Positions 48,952-59,714 of a stretch of 64,000 nucleotides of DNA are shown one piece after another. How positions within the stretch are numbered: the first letter of the stretch is position 1; each line of letters starts with the position of its first letter. The stretch is from IMG/VR virus record IMGVR_UViG_3300021354_000007, positions 1 to 64,000 of that record; one strand, 5' to 3'. The notes beneath the pieces are model-generated. The model saw only the letters and a program-made list of their open reading frames with translations. It had not been told where the DNA came from and ran no database searches. The stretch is from a virus. Position numbers and translations under genes: made by a program.

Positions 48952-49593
48952 ATGATCAATGATAATTTTTCAGTAAAGGGTGATGTGCACGTCACTGTAT
49001 ATGATGAAAATGGTAATATTAAAGAAGAACGCGATATACTTAATTTAGTAGTAACTACTGGAAAAAAGTTTCTTGCCAATAAACTTGCTGCACCTGCTCA
49101 ATTAATATGGAATTCTGCTGTAACATTGGCACAACAATTCTATTACAATGGTTATTTGTACACAGTAACTACTGCTGGTACTTTACCTGCAACTCCTGCA
49201 TCATTGACCACTACCTTGTTGGCATCCACTACTTTATCTACTGGAGTTGTACTTAAATGTGATGCTGATTTGACAACTGATGGTGTTGCTATACAATATA
49301 TGGCAATAGGTACTAGTTCAACAACACCTACTGTAATTGATACTTCTCTTGGATCACAACTTGCAAGCAGGCGACCTGTATCTGTTTCGTATACGTCAGG
49401 TATTGGAGTTGCTGCAAAGGTAGTATATTCTGCGTCATTTCCAGGGTCTACATTTGCGTCAACTGCAGTAACAGAAGCAGGTTTGTTTTGTTCATCGACG
49501 AGTGGTATATTAGTTTGCCGAACAATATTTGGTTCATTTCCAATTTTATCCTCTGATACAATAGGCATCAGTTGGACACTCTCAATTCTTTAA
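48952..49593 (+). CDS. Virion structural protein, 213 aa
   Basis: DVHVTVYDENGNIKEERDILNLVVTTGKKFLANKLA opens it, a pattern of phage structural proteins at the baseplate rim; a Thr/Ser/Ala-rich middle follows, and a C-terminal strand pair with EAGLF. Few charges, fibre-like composition. No SD stronger than AGAGAAC. Role inferred from operon position. Confidence 0.62.
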   Translation: MINDNFSVKGDVHVTVYDENGNIKEERDILNLVVTTGKKFLANKLAAPAQLIWNSAVTLAQQFYYNGYLYTVTTAGTLPATPASLTTTLLASTTLSTGVVLKCDADLTTDGVAIQYMAIGTSSTTPTVIDTSLGSQLASRRPVSVSYTSGIGVAAKVVYSASFPGSTFASTAVTEAGLFCSSTSGILVCRTIFGSFPILSSDTIGISWTLSIL

Positions 49594-49603
49594 TGGAACA
49601 ATA

Positions 49604-51580
49604 ATGTCAAATTCATTACTAAGGTCTATTTCTCATAATTCATTTGCTGATAGTATATTATTAGATATAACAAATAGAACTACAAGATATTATCATTATT
49701 TTGGTAAGGTTGCACCGTGGTCTTCTGATTCTAATCCATTACCAGCAATAGATTCTAATAGTTATGAACATTCCGTTCGTAATGAAATGGTTATGATGAA
49801 AGAAATTTCACCTGCGGATGTGTCATTTGTTATACCAAGAAATAATTGGGTAACTGGATTTGCTTATGATCAGTATGACGATTCATACTCAACAGAAATA
49901 CATGGTATAGATTTACGATCTTCAGGTGCTGGATACACTGTACCTATAGTTACAATTGGTACAGTATTACCATCAAACACAACAGTTTCTTTAAATGATC
50001 AGTATTACTATGTTATTGGTGGTATAGGATATGTTTACACTGTAACTACTGCAGGAACTACTGGAGACAATGGTTCTGTCGGTAATACTATAGGTGTAGC
50101 ATATGCTTCGGGTACTGCAATATTAACATGTGTAGGTAACCAAGCAACTGCAACTGCTCAATTGGGGACATTAACTTACATAGATAAAATAGTTTCTGTG
50201 ACTATGACATATAATGGTTCTGGATATATAACACCACCGACAGTTACTATTACAGATTCTACTGGAGGTGGAGCAGTTTCAGTTTCAGTTATGGTAAGAG
50301 GATCTTTATTAGGATTCCCATTAGTTAAATCATATGCTTTAGAAGATAGTAGATACTATGTTTACAATAGTTCTACAAATGCAGTTTATATTTGTATATA
50401 CAATAACGAAGGTGGATTATCTACTGTAGCACCTACAGGAACTAGTCCTACTATTTTAAATACTGCCGATGGGTATAAATGGAAATATATCTATTCTCTT
50501 GATACAGTAAATAAATTTATCACTTCAAAATATCTACCTATTATCACCGCATCTAAAAACAGTTATACACCAGTTGGAAGTATTGTAGGTGTAAGTATTG
50601 ATAGTGGTGGATCTGGTTATTCTGGAAATACTGTTAATATTATTGGTGATGGTACAAGTGCAATAATAACACCTACAATTACTGATGGAGTTATAACTGG
50701 TGCTATCGTAACAAATCCAGGATCTGGGTATACATATGCAAATTTAAGTCTATCTGCGGGTGGATCGGGTGCAGCATTATCCCCTTGGTTATTCAATGGT
50801 ACTATTGCTCTCAATGCACAATTCGAATCAGAATCACAAGCAGTTATAGGAAACTTATTGGGTATTTCTGTTATATCTGGTGGTTATGGATATTCATACG
50901 CAACTGCTATTATTATAGGAAATGGTACGGATGCAACTGCAACAGTGACAGTGTCTAGTGGTAGAGTTACAAAATTAACAATCACTAACAGAGGAACTGG
51001 TTACAATTGGGCAAACATTGTAATTAGTGGTGATGGATACGGTGCGACTGCCAGACCAGTTTTATCTCCATACGGTGGACTTGGAAAGGATCCTGTGAAT
51101 CAATTTGCATCTAAATCTTTGATGTTCTATTCGGATTTATCTTATAATTTGAATCAAGGTCTTTCATTAGCTAATGATTACAGACAAATAGGTATTATAA
51201 AAGATCCTGTTCGTTATAGTGATAAGAAAACATTAAAATCTAATTTTGCTACTTGCTGCTGGAAAATAGATTCGGGGAGCACTATATCAGATGTTGCACT
51301 TGATGATATTGTTACTACATATTCTAACTCGGTGTTATATTCTTTTAGAGTAGTTTATGTAAGTGGATCAAGTATTTTATTGATACCGATAGATAATGGT
51401 ATCCCAACATTAGGTATGCAGTTCACTAAACCAGTTACTTCGGGTACTGCTCCTACATTTACTGCAAATGCGGTTGTTCCACCTTCTGTTGACAAATATT
51501 CTGGTGATATAGTGACGATAGATAACGAAGTGTCATTCAATGCATACTCTGCTGTTATTAGAACTATTGTAAATTTCTAA
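49604..51580 (+). CDS. 8: gp8-like baseplate wedge protein
   Basis: 658 residues, about twice T4 gp8 (334). The N-terminal part matches gp8 (TNRTTRYYHYFGKVAPWSSDSN, SPADVSFVIPRNNWVTG), and the C-terminal part too (KDPVRYSDKKTLKSN). Between them are inserted beta-rich Gly repeats of the form ISGGYGYSYATAII.GNGT and SGGSGYSGNTVNIIGDGT, expanding the gene. The insertions may project outward like an extra decoration. Confidence 0.78.
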   Translation: MSNSLLRSISHNSFADSILLDITNRTTRYYHYFGKVAPWSSDSNPLPAIDSNSYEHSVRNEMVMMKEISPADVSFVIPRNNWVTGFAYDQYDDSYSTEIHGIDLRSSGAGYTVPIVTIGTVLPSNTTVSLNDQYYYVIGGIGYVYTVTTAGTTGDNGSVGNTIGVAYASGTAILTCVGNQATATAQLGTLTYIDKIVSVTMTYNGSGYITPPTVTITDSTGGGAVSVSVMVRGSLLGFPLVKSYALEDSRYYVYNSSTNAVYICIYNNEGGLSTVAPTGTSPTILNTADGYKWKYIYSLDTVNKFITSKYLPIITASKNSYTPVGSIVGVSIDSGGSGYSGNTVNIIGDGTSAIITPTITDGVITGAIVTNPGSGYTYANLSLSAGGSGAALSPWLFNGTIALNAQFESESQAVIGNLLGISVISGGYGYSYATAIIIGNGTDATATVTVSSGRVTKLTITNRGTGYNWANIVISGDGYGATARPVLSPYGGLGKDPVNQFASKSLMFYSDLSYNLNQGLSLANDYRQIGIIKDPVRYSDKKTLKSNFATCCWKIDSGSTISDVALDDIVTTYSNSVLYSFRVVYVSGSSILLIPIDNGIPTLGMQFTKPVTSGTAPTFTANAVVPPSVDKYSGDIVTIDNEVSFNAYSAVIRTIVNF

Positions 51581-51616
51581 TAAATAATAAAAACTAACAA
51601 TCTCAGGACAGAATAA

Positions 51617-54600
51617 ATGAAAGACCAAAATGTGGAACCATATTTCGATGACTTTTCAAATGACAATAAGTTTTATAAAATATTGTTTAGACCTTCTGTC
51701 GCGGTTCAGGCAAGAGAATTAAATCAATTACAGAGTATTCTCCAAAATCAAATAAAATCTCAGGGCGACAGCATATTTAAAAATGGTACTCGTGTTATTC
51801 CTGGAGAGTTTGCTATCAACTCCAATTTTGATTATGTTAAGTTAACAGGTATTGGAGATACTGTTGATATTACTAATTTAGTTGGTACTATTCTTTCTGA
51901 TAATAACACTAATCCAGAATTAGGATTGCAAGCACTAGTAATACATGCAGAACCTGCAACTATATCCGATCCTGTTACATTGTATGTACAATATACAAAT
52001 TCATCGAGTGCAAAAGTTTTTGCAAATTCTGCATCATTAAGAACTTTGAATGGGACTACTTATACTGTTACTGTTGCGGGTTCTTCTTCAACAGGTAAAG
52101 GAACAATTGCTTCTGTAAAAAAGGGAGTATATTATATCAACGGTTATTTTGTTCTCAATAATGAACAAACTATTGCAGTTGACAAATATAATGTACTGAC
52201 AACTGCATTAACTTTAAATACTAGAATAGGGTTTACAATATTAGAAGATTTTATAACTCCTGATGATATTGGATATGATGCTTTACTTGATAATGCTCAA
52301 GGTTCTCCTAACTATGGTGCACCTGGAGCACACCGTTATTTTATTGATCTAATTTTATCTTCTGTAGATATAGGCACTTCTGAAACAGGATTTATTGAAT
52401 TAAGTAGAATAGTAAATGGTGTTTTGGTTAAAGATAGTTCTAAAACTGATTACAGTGAATTAGAAAAAACTTTAGCAAGAAGAACTTATGATGAAGCAGG
52501 TAACTTTTTAATTGATGGGTTTGTTCCAGATATAAGAGAACATAGAGATAATAATAGAGGTGCTTGGTCAGCAAGTAACAATTATATTGCAGGTGATATT
52601 GTAACAAATAGTTCTATTAATTATGTTGCCTTGGCATATATCGCAGCAAGTGCAACTGCACCTACACATACTACAGGTATTGTATCTAATTGGATGCAGT
52701 CAAATGCACCAATTTATAATAGAGGTATTTATCCAGCACATCCTACAGATTCTATATCTAATATTGCTGGATATGGTAATGAATCAAAGTTTGCTGCTGG
52801 ATTCTCTCCTGGAAAGGCATATGTTAATGGGTTTGAGATTCAGAAAATATCATCGACGTATTTACCTATTAGTAAACCAAGAACTTATGCTACAGAAACA
52901 AGTGCTTCAATATCTACAAATGTTGGTAATTTTGTACAAGTCACAAATGTGCACAATTTACCATCATTAACTATTTGCCCAATTGTTACAATTTATTCAG
53001 ATATTACTGCAACTCCAGGTGCATCTGCAGGAAATGCAGTTGGTACTTGCCGTATACGTGGTATAGAACAAGATGGAACATACACACGATTATATTTGTT
53101 TGATGTGAATATGAATGCAGGGTTATCTTTTGCAAGATATGCTAAAACATTCTATTGGCAAGCAGGTAGTTCACCTAGTTCTACAACTGATTTTACTGCA
53201 TCTATAACACCTGACACTTATTCTATATTGTTGAATGGTGGTGTTACTGTATCCTCTGGTACGGTTACTTCAATTGCTGGCGTAAATACTACATTCAAAA
53301 CTGATTTAGTTGCTGGAGATTGGATATATTTTAAGAATGACAGTGGTACAGGTTTTAGTGTTAAAGTAAGTAGTATATCAAATGATAATTTAATTGTAAT
53401 ACCATCAACATCATTAAGTGGTATTATAACTACAACGGCAGTTTATAGAATTCAGACATCATTAGTAGAAACAAATAATAATGCATTGTTATTCCCACTA
53501 CCTCATAAATCAATTAAATCTGCAGATAATTATGTTTATTATGTAATAGAATCTGTTGGTGTTGCATCTGCAACTGGTTCCACAATAACTTTAAGTACGA
53601 CTGATGGTACTTACGAGTCAAATACTTCTAACTATTATGCTCAAGATGGATCTGGTAATACTGTTAACATTACAAGTGTTGATGCAAGTGCAATCAATAC
53701 CGCAACATTAACATTTGGTTCTACTCCAAGTACATCTTATAAAGTTTGGGCAACTGTCCGTAAAGTAGGAACCTCTAAAACCAAAACATTGACAAGTGCT
53801 ACACAAACATTTACATATACTAATGGTGCATCACTTAATACTAAATTAGTGTTGAATAATACTGATGTCGTTAGAATTGTAAGTATAATATCTAATTCTG
53901 TGGATATTTCTAATTGGTATTCTTTTGATTCTGGTCAAACTCCAGAAATGTATAATTATGGTACGTTGACATTAATACCAGCATACCCAATTCCAGTTGG
54001 CGATGTAGTAGTATCTTACCAATATTTTGTTCACGGGTCAGGTGATTTCTTTGATGCTACTTCTTATACAGATTATGCACATATACCTCCTCAATTAAGA
54101 GATGCAATAGACTTCAGACCAAGATCCGATGGTATGGCACTGAAGATGCCTAAACGTGGTTATAATGCAAGTGCAAACTTGACTTATTATATACCTAGAA
54201 AAGATAAAATTGCTATTAGTAATGTCGGTGATATATTTGACATTGCGGGTTCTCCATCATTATATCCAGGATTACCTGAAGAACCATCATCTGGTATGGT
54301 ATTATGCACCTTGGATATTCCTGCATATACTTATACTGTTGATAGTATCAAACCTAATATCGTCAATAATAAACGATATACAATGCGTGACATAGGTAAA
54401 CTAGAAACACGTATTAACAATTTAGAGTATTATACTTCTTTATCTTTATTGGAGCAAGAAACTGCTAACCTAAGCATACCAGATGCACAAGGATTAGACA
54501 GATTCAAAAATGGATTTATTGTAGACAACTTCTCAGGTCATAATATAGGTGATGTAGGTTCTGCTGATTATGTGTGTGCTGTTGATATGGAAAATAACGA

Positions 54601-57600
54601 ACTTAGACCGTTCACTTCTCAAGATAATATTGGGTTGATTCCTTATGCAACTGGTTCTTCTAATCTAAATGTATATGGTGACTTGATTACATTACCACTG
54701 AATTCTACTACACCACATGTTAAGTTAGCAGAGAATTCATATGCATCAAGAACTGAATTCGTTAACCCATTTGCGGTGTTTACATTTATTGGTGATATGA
54801 AAATCAATCCTGCTTCTGATGATTGGTTCGAAGTTAATCGTAGACCAGATATCGTTAATAATGTTGATGGTAGTTTCAATACTATTTCGGAATTGGCAGA
54901 AAAAACGGGTGTATTGGGAACTGTATGGAATGCTTGGCAAACTCAATGGTCAGGTAAACCAATTGACTTAGGTACATTTAGGGCAAAAAATGCAATTCAC
55001 TCTTATGCAGAATCTGTATCTAAAGGGCCTCTATCTGCATCTGATGAACTTGCTGCGGCAAACAAGTATTGGGGTGGAAATGCTTACAACGCCCGTAGTA
55101 CAACATTTGATGTTACTGCTACCCAGATAGGCAAAGCAAGAACTGGTGTTAATACTAAATTAGTTTCTACTATTGAGAATAAGGTTATTGATGACAAAAT
55201 ATTGTCTGTTGCGACTATACCTTATATCCGTTCAAGATATGTATTAGTACAAGTTAAGGGGTTAAAACCAAAAACTACATTCTATCCATACTTCGATAAT
55301 GTTGATGTTTCTTCATATTGTACAAGTGCAAGAAAATTAATTTATATTCCAGTATCAGGAACATTCGATACTTCAACAAATGCCAAAGAAGTACTGGCAA
55401 CAGATTCTGCAAGACAAATTAATAGCGATTCTCAAATCTGTTTGAATGTTGGTGATAAAATTACAGGCAATACATCAGGAGCAAAGGCAATTGTAGTTGG
55501 CAAAGAGGTTTATAATAACCCAGTTTCGAATGCTCTTGAATATAGATTATATGTATTAAACGTGGTGGGAACTTTCACAAGTTCAGAAGTTATAGTCGGG
55601 GATATATCCAGTGCACATGGAACTTTTGTTTCACTTGAAACTCAACCAACTTCATTAATTTCAAGTGATAGTGGTTCAGTTAATTTATTGTTTAATATTC
55701 CACAATCGGATTCTATTAGATTTAGAACTGGTGATAGAGAATTTAAACTTATAGATGCAAATACTCCTACAGGTTCTTATACTTCACGTGGTAGGGCAAC
55801 ATACAGTGCTGTTGGTGTGATGCAAACTAAACAGGCAACGGTATTAGCAACTAGAAATGCAGAGATAGTTGAAGAAGCAGTATCGCAAAATGCAACTATT
55901 ACACAAACAACTATTAAAGCAGTAGCAGGTACTGATACAGGGTGGTATGATCCATTGGCACAAACTTTCTTGATTGATTGTGCAGGTGGAGCATTCTTAT
56001 CTAAAGTTGATTTGTACTTTGCTAAGATTGATAATAATTTACCTATTACTATTGAAATAAGAGAAGTAGTTAATGGATATCCTGGAAAAACAGTTCTACC
56101 ATTTAGTAGAGTTACCTTAAATCCAAGTGATATTACGTTATCATCAAATACTGTAATTGATGCAGAAGGTGTATCTTATTATTCCTACGATACTCCTACT
56201 ACAATATCATTTAGAAGTCCAGTACAAGTATTAAACAACAAAGAATATGCATTGGTGGTAATGAGTGATTCAAACAATTATAAAGTTTGGATTTCTAATA
56301 TGGGAGATACAATTCCAGGAACTTCTAATGTTATTAAAGAACAACCTTATAATGGGGTGTTGTTTAAATCACAAAATGCATCTACATGGACTGCAAATCA
56401 AGACCAAGATTTGAAGTTTACTATTTGGAGAGCAAATTTTAATACGTCTATAACTGCAGTTCCAGTATTAACTAATACTAAAGTTAATGGAGTTATACTT
56501 AATAACAACCCAATTCAGACTTTAAATGGTTCTGCAGTGGTTAGAATTTGGCAGGATAATCATGGTTTCTCCAATACACAAAGTGTCCTCTTATCGGGTG
56601 CACCTGGTTTAGTCAATGGTGCTACAATTAACGGTACTTGGGCAGTGTCTAATGTTACATTAGATTCTTATACAATAACAAGTTCTACAACTGCAACCGC
56701 AACAGGTTATGTGGGTGGTGCTTCTATAAAAGCGACCAGACATATTAGATTTGATACTTTACAACCTAATATTAATGTACTAACGTTCCCAGAGACAAGT
56801 GCTACCTTTACATCAACTTCACAAGTATGGGGTGTTTCCAGCACTACAAATACCCAATCAATTATATTGAATGACAATAATAACTTTACTAGTTCACAAT
56901 ACGTAGATGGTAGTGGTAGTACTCCTTATACATTATCTATTACAGGAACTTTGAAAAGTACGAATCCTTCACTATCTCCTATTATTGATATCGGTCGGGC
57001 ATCTGCTATCTTAGTTTCTAATAAAATAGACAGTCCTGCTTTTGGTACTACTAATGTTGCAGGTGTAGATCAGACTACTTTATTAACTGGTGCAACTTTT
57101 GCATTTAATGGTTCTACAATTACGGGTAACTCTATTCCATTGAGTAACGCTAAATTAAAAAGTATTATCCCAGGATCTTATATCCAAATTACTGGATCAA
57201 CTACAGTAGGAAATGATGGTACTTACTTAGTGACTGATGTTAATACAACAACTGGCACTTTGACAGTAAGTGGTAAAACATTTGCAACTGAACCATCTGT
57301 AAGTGGAATACTATATTATTATCCACGATTTGTAGATGATATTACACCTGTCAATAGCACAACTACTAGTAAATATGTCTCAAAAGAAATCAAATTGGCA
57401 AACAGTTCTTCTACTATCAGAGTAAAACTTTCTGGTAGTGTACCTTATGCTGCTGATATAGTGGTATACTATAAAGTAGGAAATTCTGCCACAGATTTCA
57501 GTAAAACTAATTGGACATTATTACCACCAGATACAACTTTCCCTAAAGTTGCAGTCGGTTCTGATACATTTAAAGATGTTGACTATACTAAAACAACTGT

Positions 57601-57700
57601 TGCAACTTTTGAAAAGATTTCGATCAAAATTGTAATGAAATCTACAAATACTGCAGCTGTTCCTAGAATTAAAGATTTAAGGATAATTGCTTGTGCATAA
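51617..57700 (+). CDS. Large baseplate/tail-fibre structural protein (DUF4815-like)
   Basis: 2027 residues. PYFDDFSNDNKFYKILFRPSVAVQARELNQLQSILQNQIKSQGDSIFKNGT at the N-terminus is the DUF4815 start found in T4-like marine phages. The middle is made of many Thr/Ser beta modules, and the C-terminal half includes DPLAQTFLIDCAGGAFLSKVDLYFAK. Probably the gp10-like fibre-anchoring protein of the baseplate periphery. The next gene overlaps its end. Confidence 0.75.
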   Translation: MKDQNVEPYFDDFSNDNKFYKILFRPSVAVQARELNQLQSILQNQIKSQGDSIFKNGTRVIPGEFAINSNFDYVKLTGIGDTVDITNLVGTILSDNNTNPELGLQALVIHAEPATISDPVTLYVQYTNSSSAKVFANSASLRTLNGTTYTVTVAGSSSTGKGTIASVKKGVYYINGYFVLNNEQTIAVDKYNVLTTALTLNTRIGFTILEDFITPDDIGYDALLDNAQGSPNYGAPGAHRYFIDLILSSVDIGTSETGFIELSRIVNGVLVKDSSKTDYSELEKTLARRTYDEAGNFLIDGFVPDIREHRDNNRGAWSASNNYIAGDIVTNSSINYVALAYIAASATAPTHTTGIVSNWMQSNAPIYNRGIYPAHPTDSISNIAGYGNESKFAAGFSPGKAYVNGFEIQKISSTYLPISKPRTYATETSASISTNVGNFVQVTNVHNLPSLTICPIVTIYSDITATPGASAGNAVGTCRIRGIEQDGTYTRLYLFDVNMNAGLSFARYAKTFYWQAGSSPSSTTDFTASITPDTYSILLNGGVTVSSGTVTSIAGVNTTFKTDLVAGDWIYFKNDSGTGFSVKVSSISNDNLIVIPSTSLSGIITTTAVYRIQTSLVETNNNALLFPLPHKSIKSADNYVYYVIESVGVASATGSTITLSTTDGTYESNTSNYYAQDGSGNTVNITSVDASAINTATLTFGSTPSTSYKVWATVRKVGTSKTKTLTSATQTFTYTNGASLNTKLVLNNTDVVRIVSIISNSVDISNWYSFDSGQTPEMYNYGTLTLIPAYPIPVGDVVVSYQYFVHGSGDFFDATSYTDYAHIPPQLRDAIDFRPRSDGMALKMPKRGYNASANLTYYIPRKDKIAISNVGDIFDIAGSPSLYPGLPEEPSSGMVLCTLDIPAYTYTVDSIKPNIVNNKRYTMRDIGKLETRINNLEYYTSLSLLEQETANLSIPDAQGLDRFKNGFIVDNFSGHNIGDVGSADYVCAVDMENNELRPFTSQDNIGLIPYATGSSNLNVYGDLITLPLNSTTPHVKLAENSYASRTEFVNPFAVFTFIGDMKINPASDDWFEVNRRPDIVNNVDGSFNTISELAEKTGVLGTVWNAWQTQWSGKPIDLGTFRAKNAIHSYAESVSKGPLSASDELAAANKYWGGNAYNARSTTFDVTATQIGKARTGVNTKLVSTIENKVIDDKILSVATIPYIRSRYVLVQVKGLKPKTTFYPYFDNVDVSSYCTSARKLIYIPVSGTFDTSTNAKEVLATDSARQINSDSQICLNVGDKITGNTSGAKAIVVGKEVYNNPVSNALEYRLYVLNVVGTFTSSEVIVGDISSAHGTFVSLETQPTSLISSDSGSVNLLFNIPQSDSIRFRTGDREFKLIDANTPTGSYTSRGRATYSAVGVMQTKQATVLATRNAEIVEEAVSQNATITQTTIKAVAGTDTGWYDPLAQTFLIDCAGGAFLSKVDLYFAKIDNNLPITIEIREVVNGYPGKTVLPFSRVTLNPSDITLSSNTVIDAEGVSYYSYDTPTTISFRSPVQVLNNKEYALVVMSDSNNYKVWISNMGDTIPGTSNVIKEQPYNGVLFKSQNASTWTANQDQDLKFTIWRANFNTSITAVPVLTNTKVNGVILNNNPIQTLNGSAVVRIWQDNHGFSNTQSVLLSGAPGLVNGATINGTWAVSNVTLDSYTITSSTTATATGYVGGASIKATRHIRFDTLQPNINVLTFPETSATFTSTSQVWGVSSTTNTQSIILNDNNNFTSSQYVDGSGSTPYTLSITGTLKSTNPSLSPIIDIGRASAILVSNKIDSPAFGTTNVAGVDQTTLLTGATFAFNGSTITGNSIPLSNAKLKSIIPGSYIQITGSTTVGNDGTYLVTDVNTTTGTLTVSGKTFATEPSVSGILYYYPRFVDDITPVNSTTTSKYVSKEIKLANSSSTIRVKLSGSVPYAADIVVYYKVGNSATDFSKTNWTLLPPDTTFPKVAVGSDTFKDVDYTKTTVATFEKISIKIVMKSTNTAAVPRIKDLRIIACA

Positions 57701-57923
57701 TTTTCTAAAAGTAGAAGGAAGTGATAGTTTAATACGAGATATGTCTACTCATGCTATTATTAACAATAATAGTACTGAATATAATAATTATATTAAACGC
57801 AAGAATAATAGTGTCGCCCAACAAGAAAAAATAGAACGGCATGAGAATGATATAAATAGTATAAAGCAAGACCTCCGAGATATACGGAGAATGCTTGTTC
57901 AACTTCTAGATACAGGAAAATAA
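57693..57923 (+). CDS. Conserved small T4-like protein with coiled coil, 76 aa
   Basis: NFLKVEGSDSLIRDMSTHAIINNN is a widespread T4-like start; it ends in a Lys/Glu coiled coil (EKIERHENDINSIKQDLRDIRRML). GTG at 57693 is chosen; a TTG at 57687 is an alternative. Overlaps the large structural gene by 8 bases. Probably a virion or assembly component. Confidence 0.6.
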   Translation: MHNFLKVEGSDSLIRDMSTHAIINNNSTEYNNYIKRKNNSVAQQEKIERHENDINSIKQDLRDIRRMLVQLLDTGK

Positions 57924-57926
57924 TAA

Positions 57927-59255
57927 ATGGCAACAATTTTATTGAGAAATATTAAAGGTAGTCCATTAACGAATACAGAGGTTGATAACAACTTTCAATA
58001 TTTGCTTAATGCTATTGGTGCAAATGGTTCTACAACTGTTCCTACTCCTACAGGAACAATTAATGGTAGTACAAGTGTACCTGTATTATCAGTTGCACCT
58101 ACAATTACAAGTGCAACATTAATAACACCTGCATTGGGTACACCTGCTTCAGGTGTATTAACTAATTGTACAGGTACTGCTTCTGGTTTAACTGCAGGTA
58201 ATGTAGTTACAAATGCAAACCTTACAGGTGCCATTACTTCTGTTGGTAATGCTACTTCTTTAGGTTCATTTACATCATTACAATTATTAACTGCATTGGT
58301 TGATGAAAGTGGTACTGGTTTAGTGGTATTCAATACCAGTCCTACTTTAGTAACACCTAACTTAGGTACTCCATCTGCAGGGGTATTAACTAATTGTACA
58401 GGTACTGCTTCTGGTTTAACTGCAGGTGCAGTAACAAACGGAGTTTATACTGCAGGTGATCAAACTATAGCAGGCAACAAAACTTTTAGTAGTACTATTT
58501 TAGGTAATATATCTGGTAATTCTGCAACTGTAACAAATGGTGTATACAATAATCTTACTTATGCAAATCCAACTTGGATAACTTCATTAGCTGGATCAAA
58601 GATTACAGGGTATGTTGACAATGCTACAAATGCTACAAATGCTACAAATGCAACCACAGTAACAAACGGGTTTTACTTAACTGGTAATCAAACTGTAGTT
58701 GGTAACACTACATTCACAGGTACATTAGGCGTAAGTTCTACTCTAACTGGTTCGGGTATCATCAATGGTACAACTATGCAATACGGTGGTATTGCAATGC
58801 CTCGTATGGTTCAGGTTTATGGCAATGCTAATGCAACATATAATATACCATCTTGGGTTAAACGAATCACTGTTAGTTATTTGACTTTAGTACCATCAGC
58901 AACTGGAATGATATTGTTTAGGATTAATAATTCAACTACAGGTTATACCACTACGGTTTCCCAATTTATTTCTGGTTCACCTGATTCTTATAGTGTTGCT
59001 GGTTTCAATAATACTGCTGTTGGATTTCCTTTTGTTAATACTACAAGTTCTAATGTAAGCATGTACGGGGTTCTAACATTAACACAAATCGGAACTTCTT
59101 GGGTGTTCAATGCGACCACTGATTATGGACAAAACGCACCAGGATGGATGTCTCATTCTATTGGTGCTTGGGGTGGTACATTAACGTCAATAACATTTGT
59201 GACAAGTACCAGTGCATTTGTGAATGGCAATGTTTCTATCATATACGAAGGTTGA
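57927..59255 (+). CDS. Tail-fibre-like protein with repeats
   Basis: 442 residues. RNIKGSPLTNTEVDNNFQYLLNAIG at the N-terminus, then repeated segments (TNCTGTASGLTAG twice) of a common phage-fibre beta repeat, a NATNATNATNATT run, and a C-terminal beta domain with a Trp-rich SWVFNATTDYGQNAPGWMSH. The repeat copies are nearly identical in DNA too. Presumably trimeric, receptor-facing. Confidence 0.75.
   Translation: MATILLRNIKGSPLTNTEVDNNFQYLLNAIGANGSTTVPTPTGTINGSTSVPVLSVAPTITSATLITPALGTPASGVLTNCTGTASGLTAGNVVTNANLTGAITSVGNATSLGSFTSLQLLTALVDESGTGLVVFNTSPTLVTPNLGTPSAGVLTNCTGTASGLTAGAVTNGVYTAGDQTIAGNKTFSSTILGNISGNSATVTNGVYNNLTYANPTWITSLAGSKITGYVDNATNATNATNATTVTNGFYLTGNQTVVGNTTFTGTLGVSSTLTGSGIINGTTMQYGGIAMPRMVQVYGNANATYNIPSWVKRITVSYLTLVPSATGMILFRINNSTTGYTTTVSQFISGSPDSYSVAGFNNTAVGFPFVNTTSSNVSMYGVLTLTQIGTSWVFNATTDYGQNAPGWMSHSIGAWGGTLTSITFVTSTSAFVNGNVSIIYEG
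58155..58427 (+). repeat. 45-bp direct repeat in fibre gene
   Basis: 58155-58199 equals 58383-58427, coding for the TNCTGTASGLTAG block. Flanking LGTPASGV/LGTPSAGV is nearly repeated too, so the unit is longer at protein level. Confidence 0.85.
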
Positions 59256-59276
59256 TTAACCTAATAAGGAATAGTA

Positions 59277-59714
59277 ATGGCAGTCCAGCATATATTCAAT
59301 AGTCCAGCAACTGACGGTACTAATTCCAGTAAGATACAACCATCTCACTGGAATTCTTATCATAACCAATACATGACTATTGCAGGTAATACTGCAGGAC
59401 AATCGACTGTATCTGGTACTAATATAGTTTTCCAGGGTGGTAACAATGTTACATTATCTGCCAATACAGGTGTAGGTGCTGCTTCTATTATTATCAGTGC
59501 ATATCCACAAGGTGTTGGAATGTCATTCGGTGGAACAAATATATCTGGTACAGTAAATACATCTGGAATTCAATTATCAGTTGCACAAGGTGTTGGTACT
59601 TCATTCGCTGGAACGAATATATCTGGTACAGTAAATACATCTGGAATTCAATTATCAGTTGCAGCACCTTCCGCTGCAGGATATCAAGATTACTTCATGC
59701 TAATGGGAGCATAA
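59277..59714 (+). CDS. Tail-fibre-associated structural protein, 145 aa
   Basis: Opens VQHIFNSPATDGTNSSKIQPSHWNSYH, the start of a small phage structural-protein type; the C-terminal half contains two copies of GTNISGTVNTSGIQLSVA. Together with the next gene it resembles a fibre-collar pair. AAGGAAT upstream. Confidence 0.68.
   Translation: MAVQHIFNSPATDGTNSSKIQPSHWNSYHNQYMTIAGNTAGQSTVSGTNIVFQGGNNVTLSANTGVGAASIIISAYPQGVGMSFGGTNISGTVNTSGIQLSVAQGVGTSFAGTNISGTVNTSGIQLSVAAPSAAGYQDYFMLMGA
59538..59663 (+). repeat. 48-bp direct repeat in fibre-associated gene
   Basis: 59538-59585 equals 59616-59663; offset 78 bases, i.e. 26 codons. Encodes the NISGTVNTSGIQLSVA block. Confidence 0.85.

Noticed and set aside
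48414-49079. Long minus-strand open frame across the gp7-type gene end
   Set aside because: Mirror of Thr/Ser-rich codons of the coding strand; it would cross two plus-strand genes and has no support.
58621-58652. GCTACAAAT tandem as a CRISPR-like or regulatory repeat
   Set aside because: It is an in-frame coding microsatellite (NAT repeats) of a fibre gene with no spacers. No CRISPR array was seen in the window.
59250-59266. Hairpin AGGTT-GATT-AACCT as a terminator
   Set aside because: Five base pairs only and no T-run; the next gene starts directly after it.
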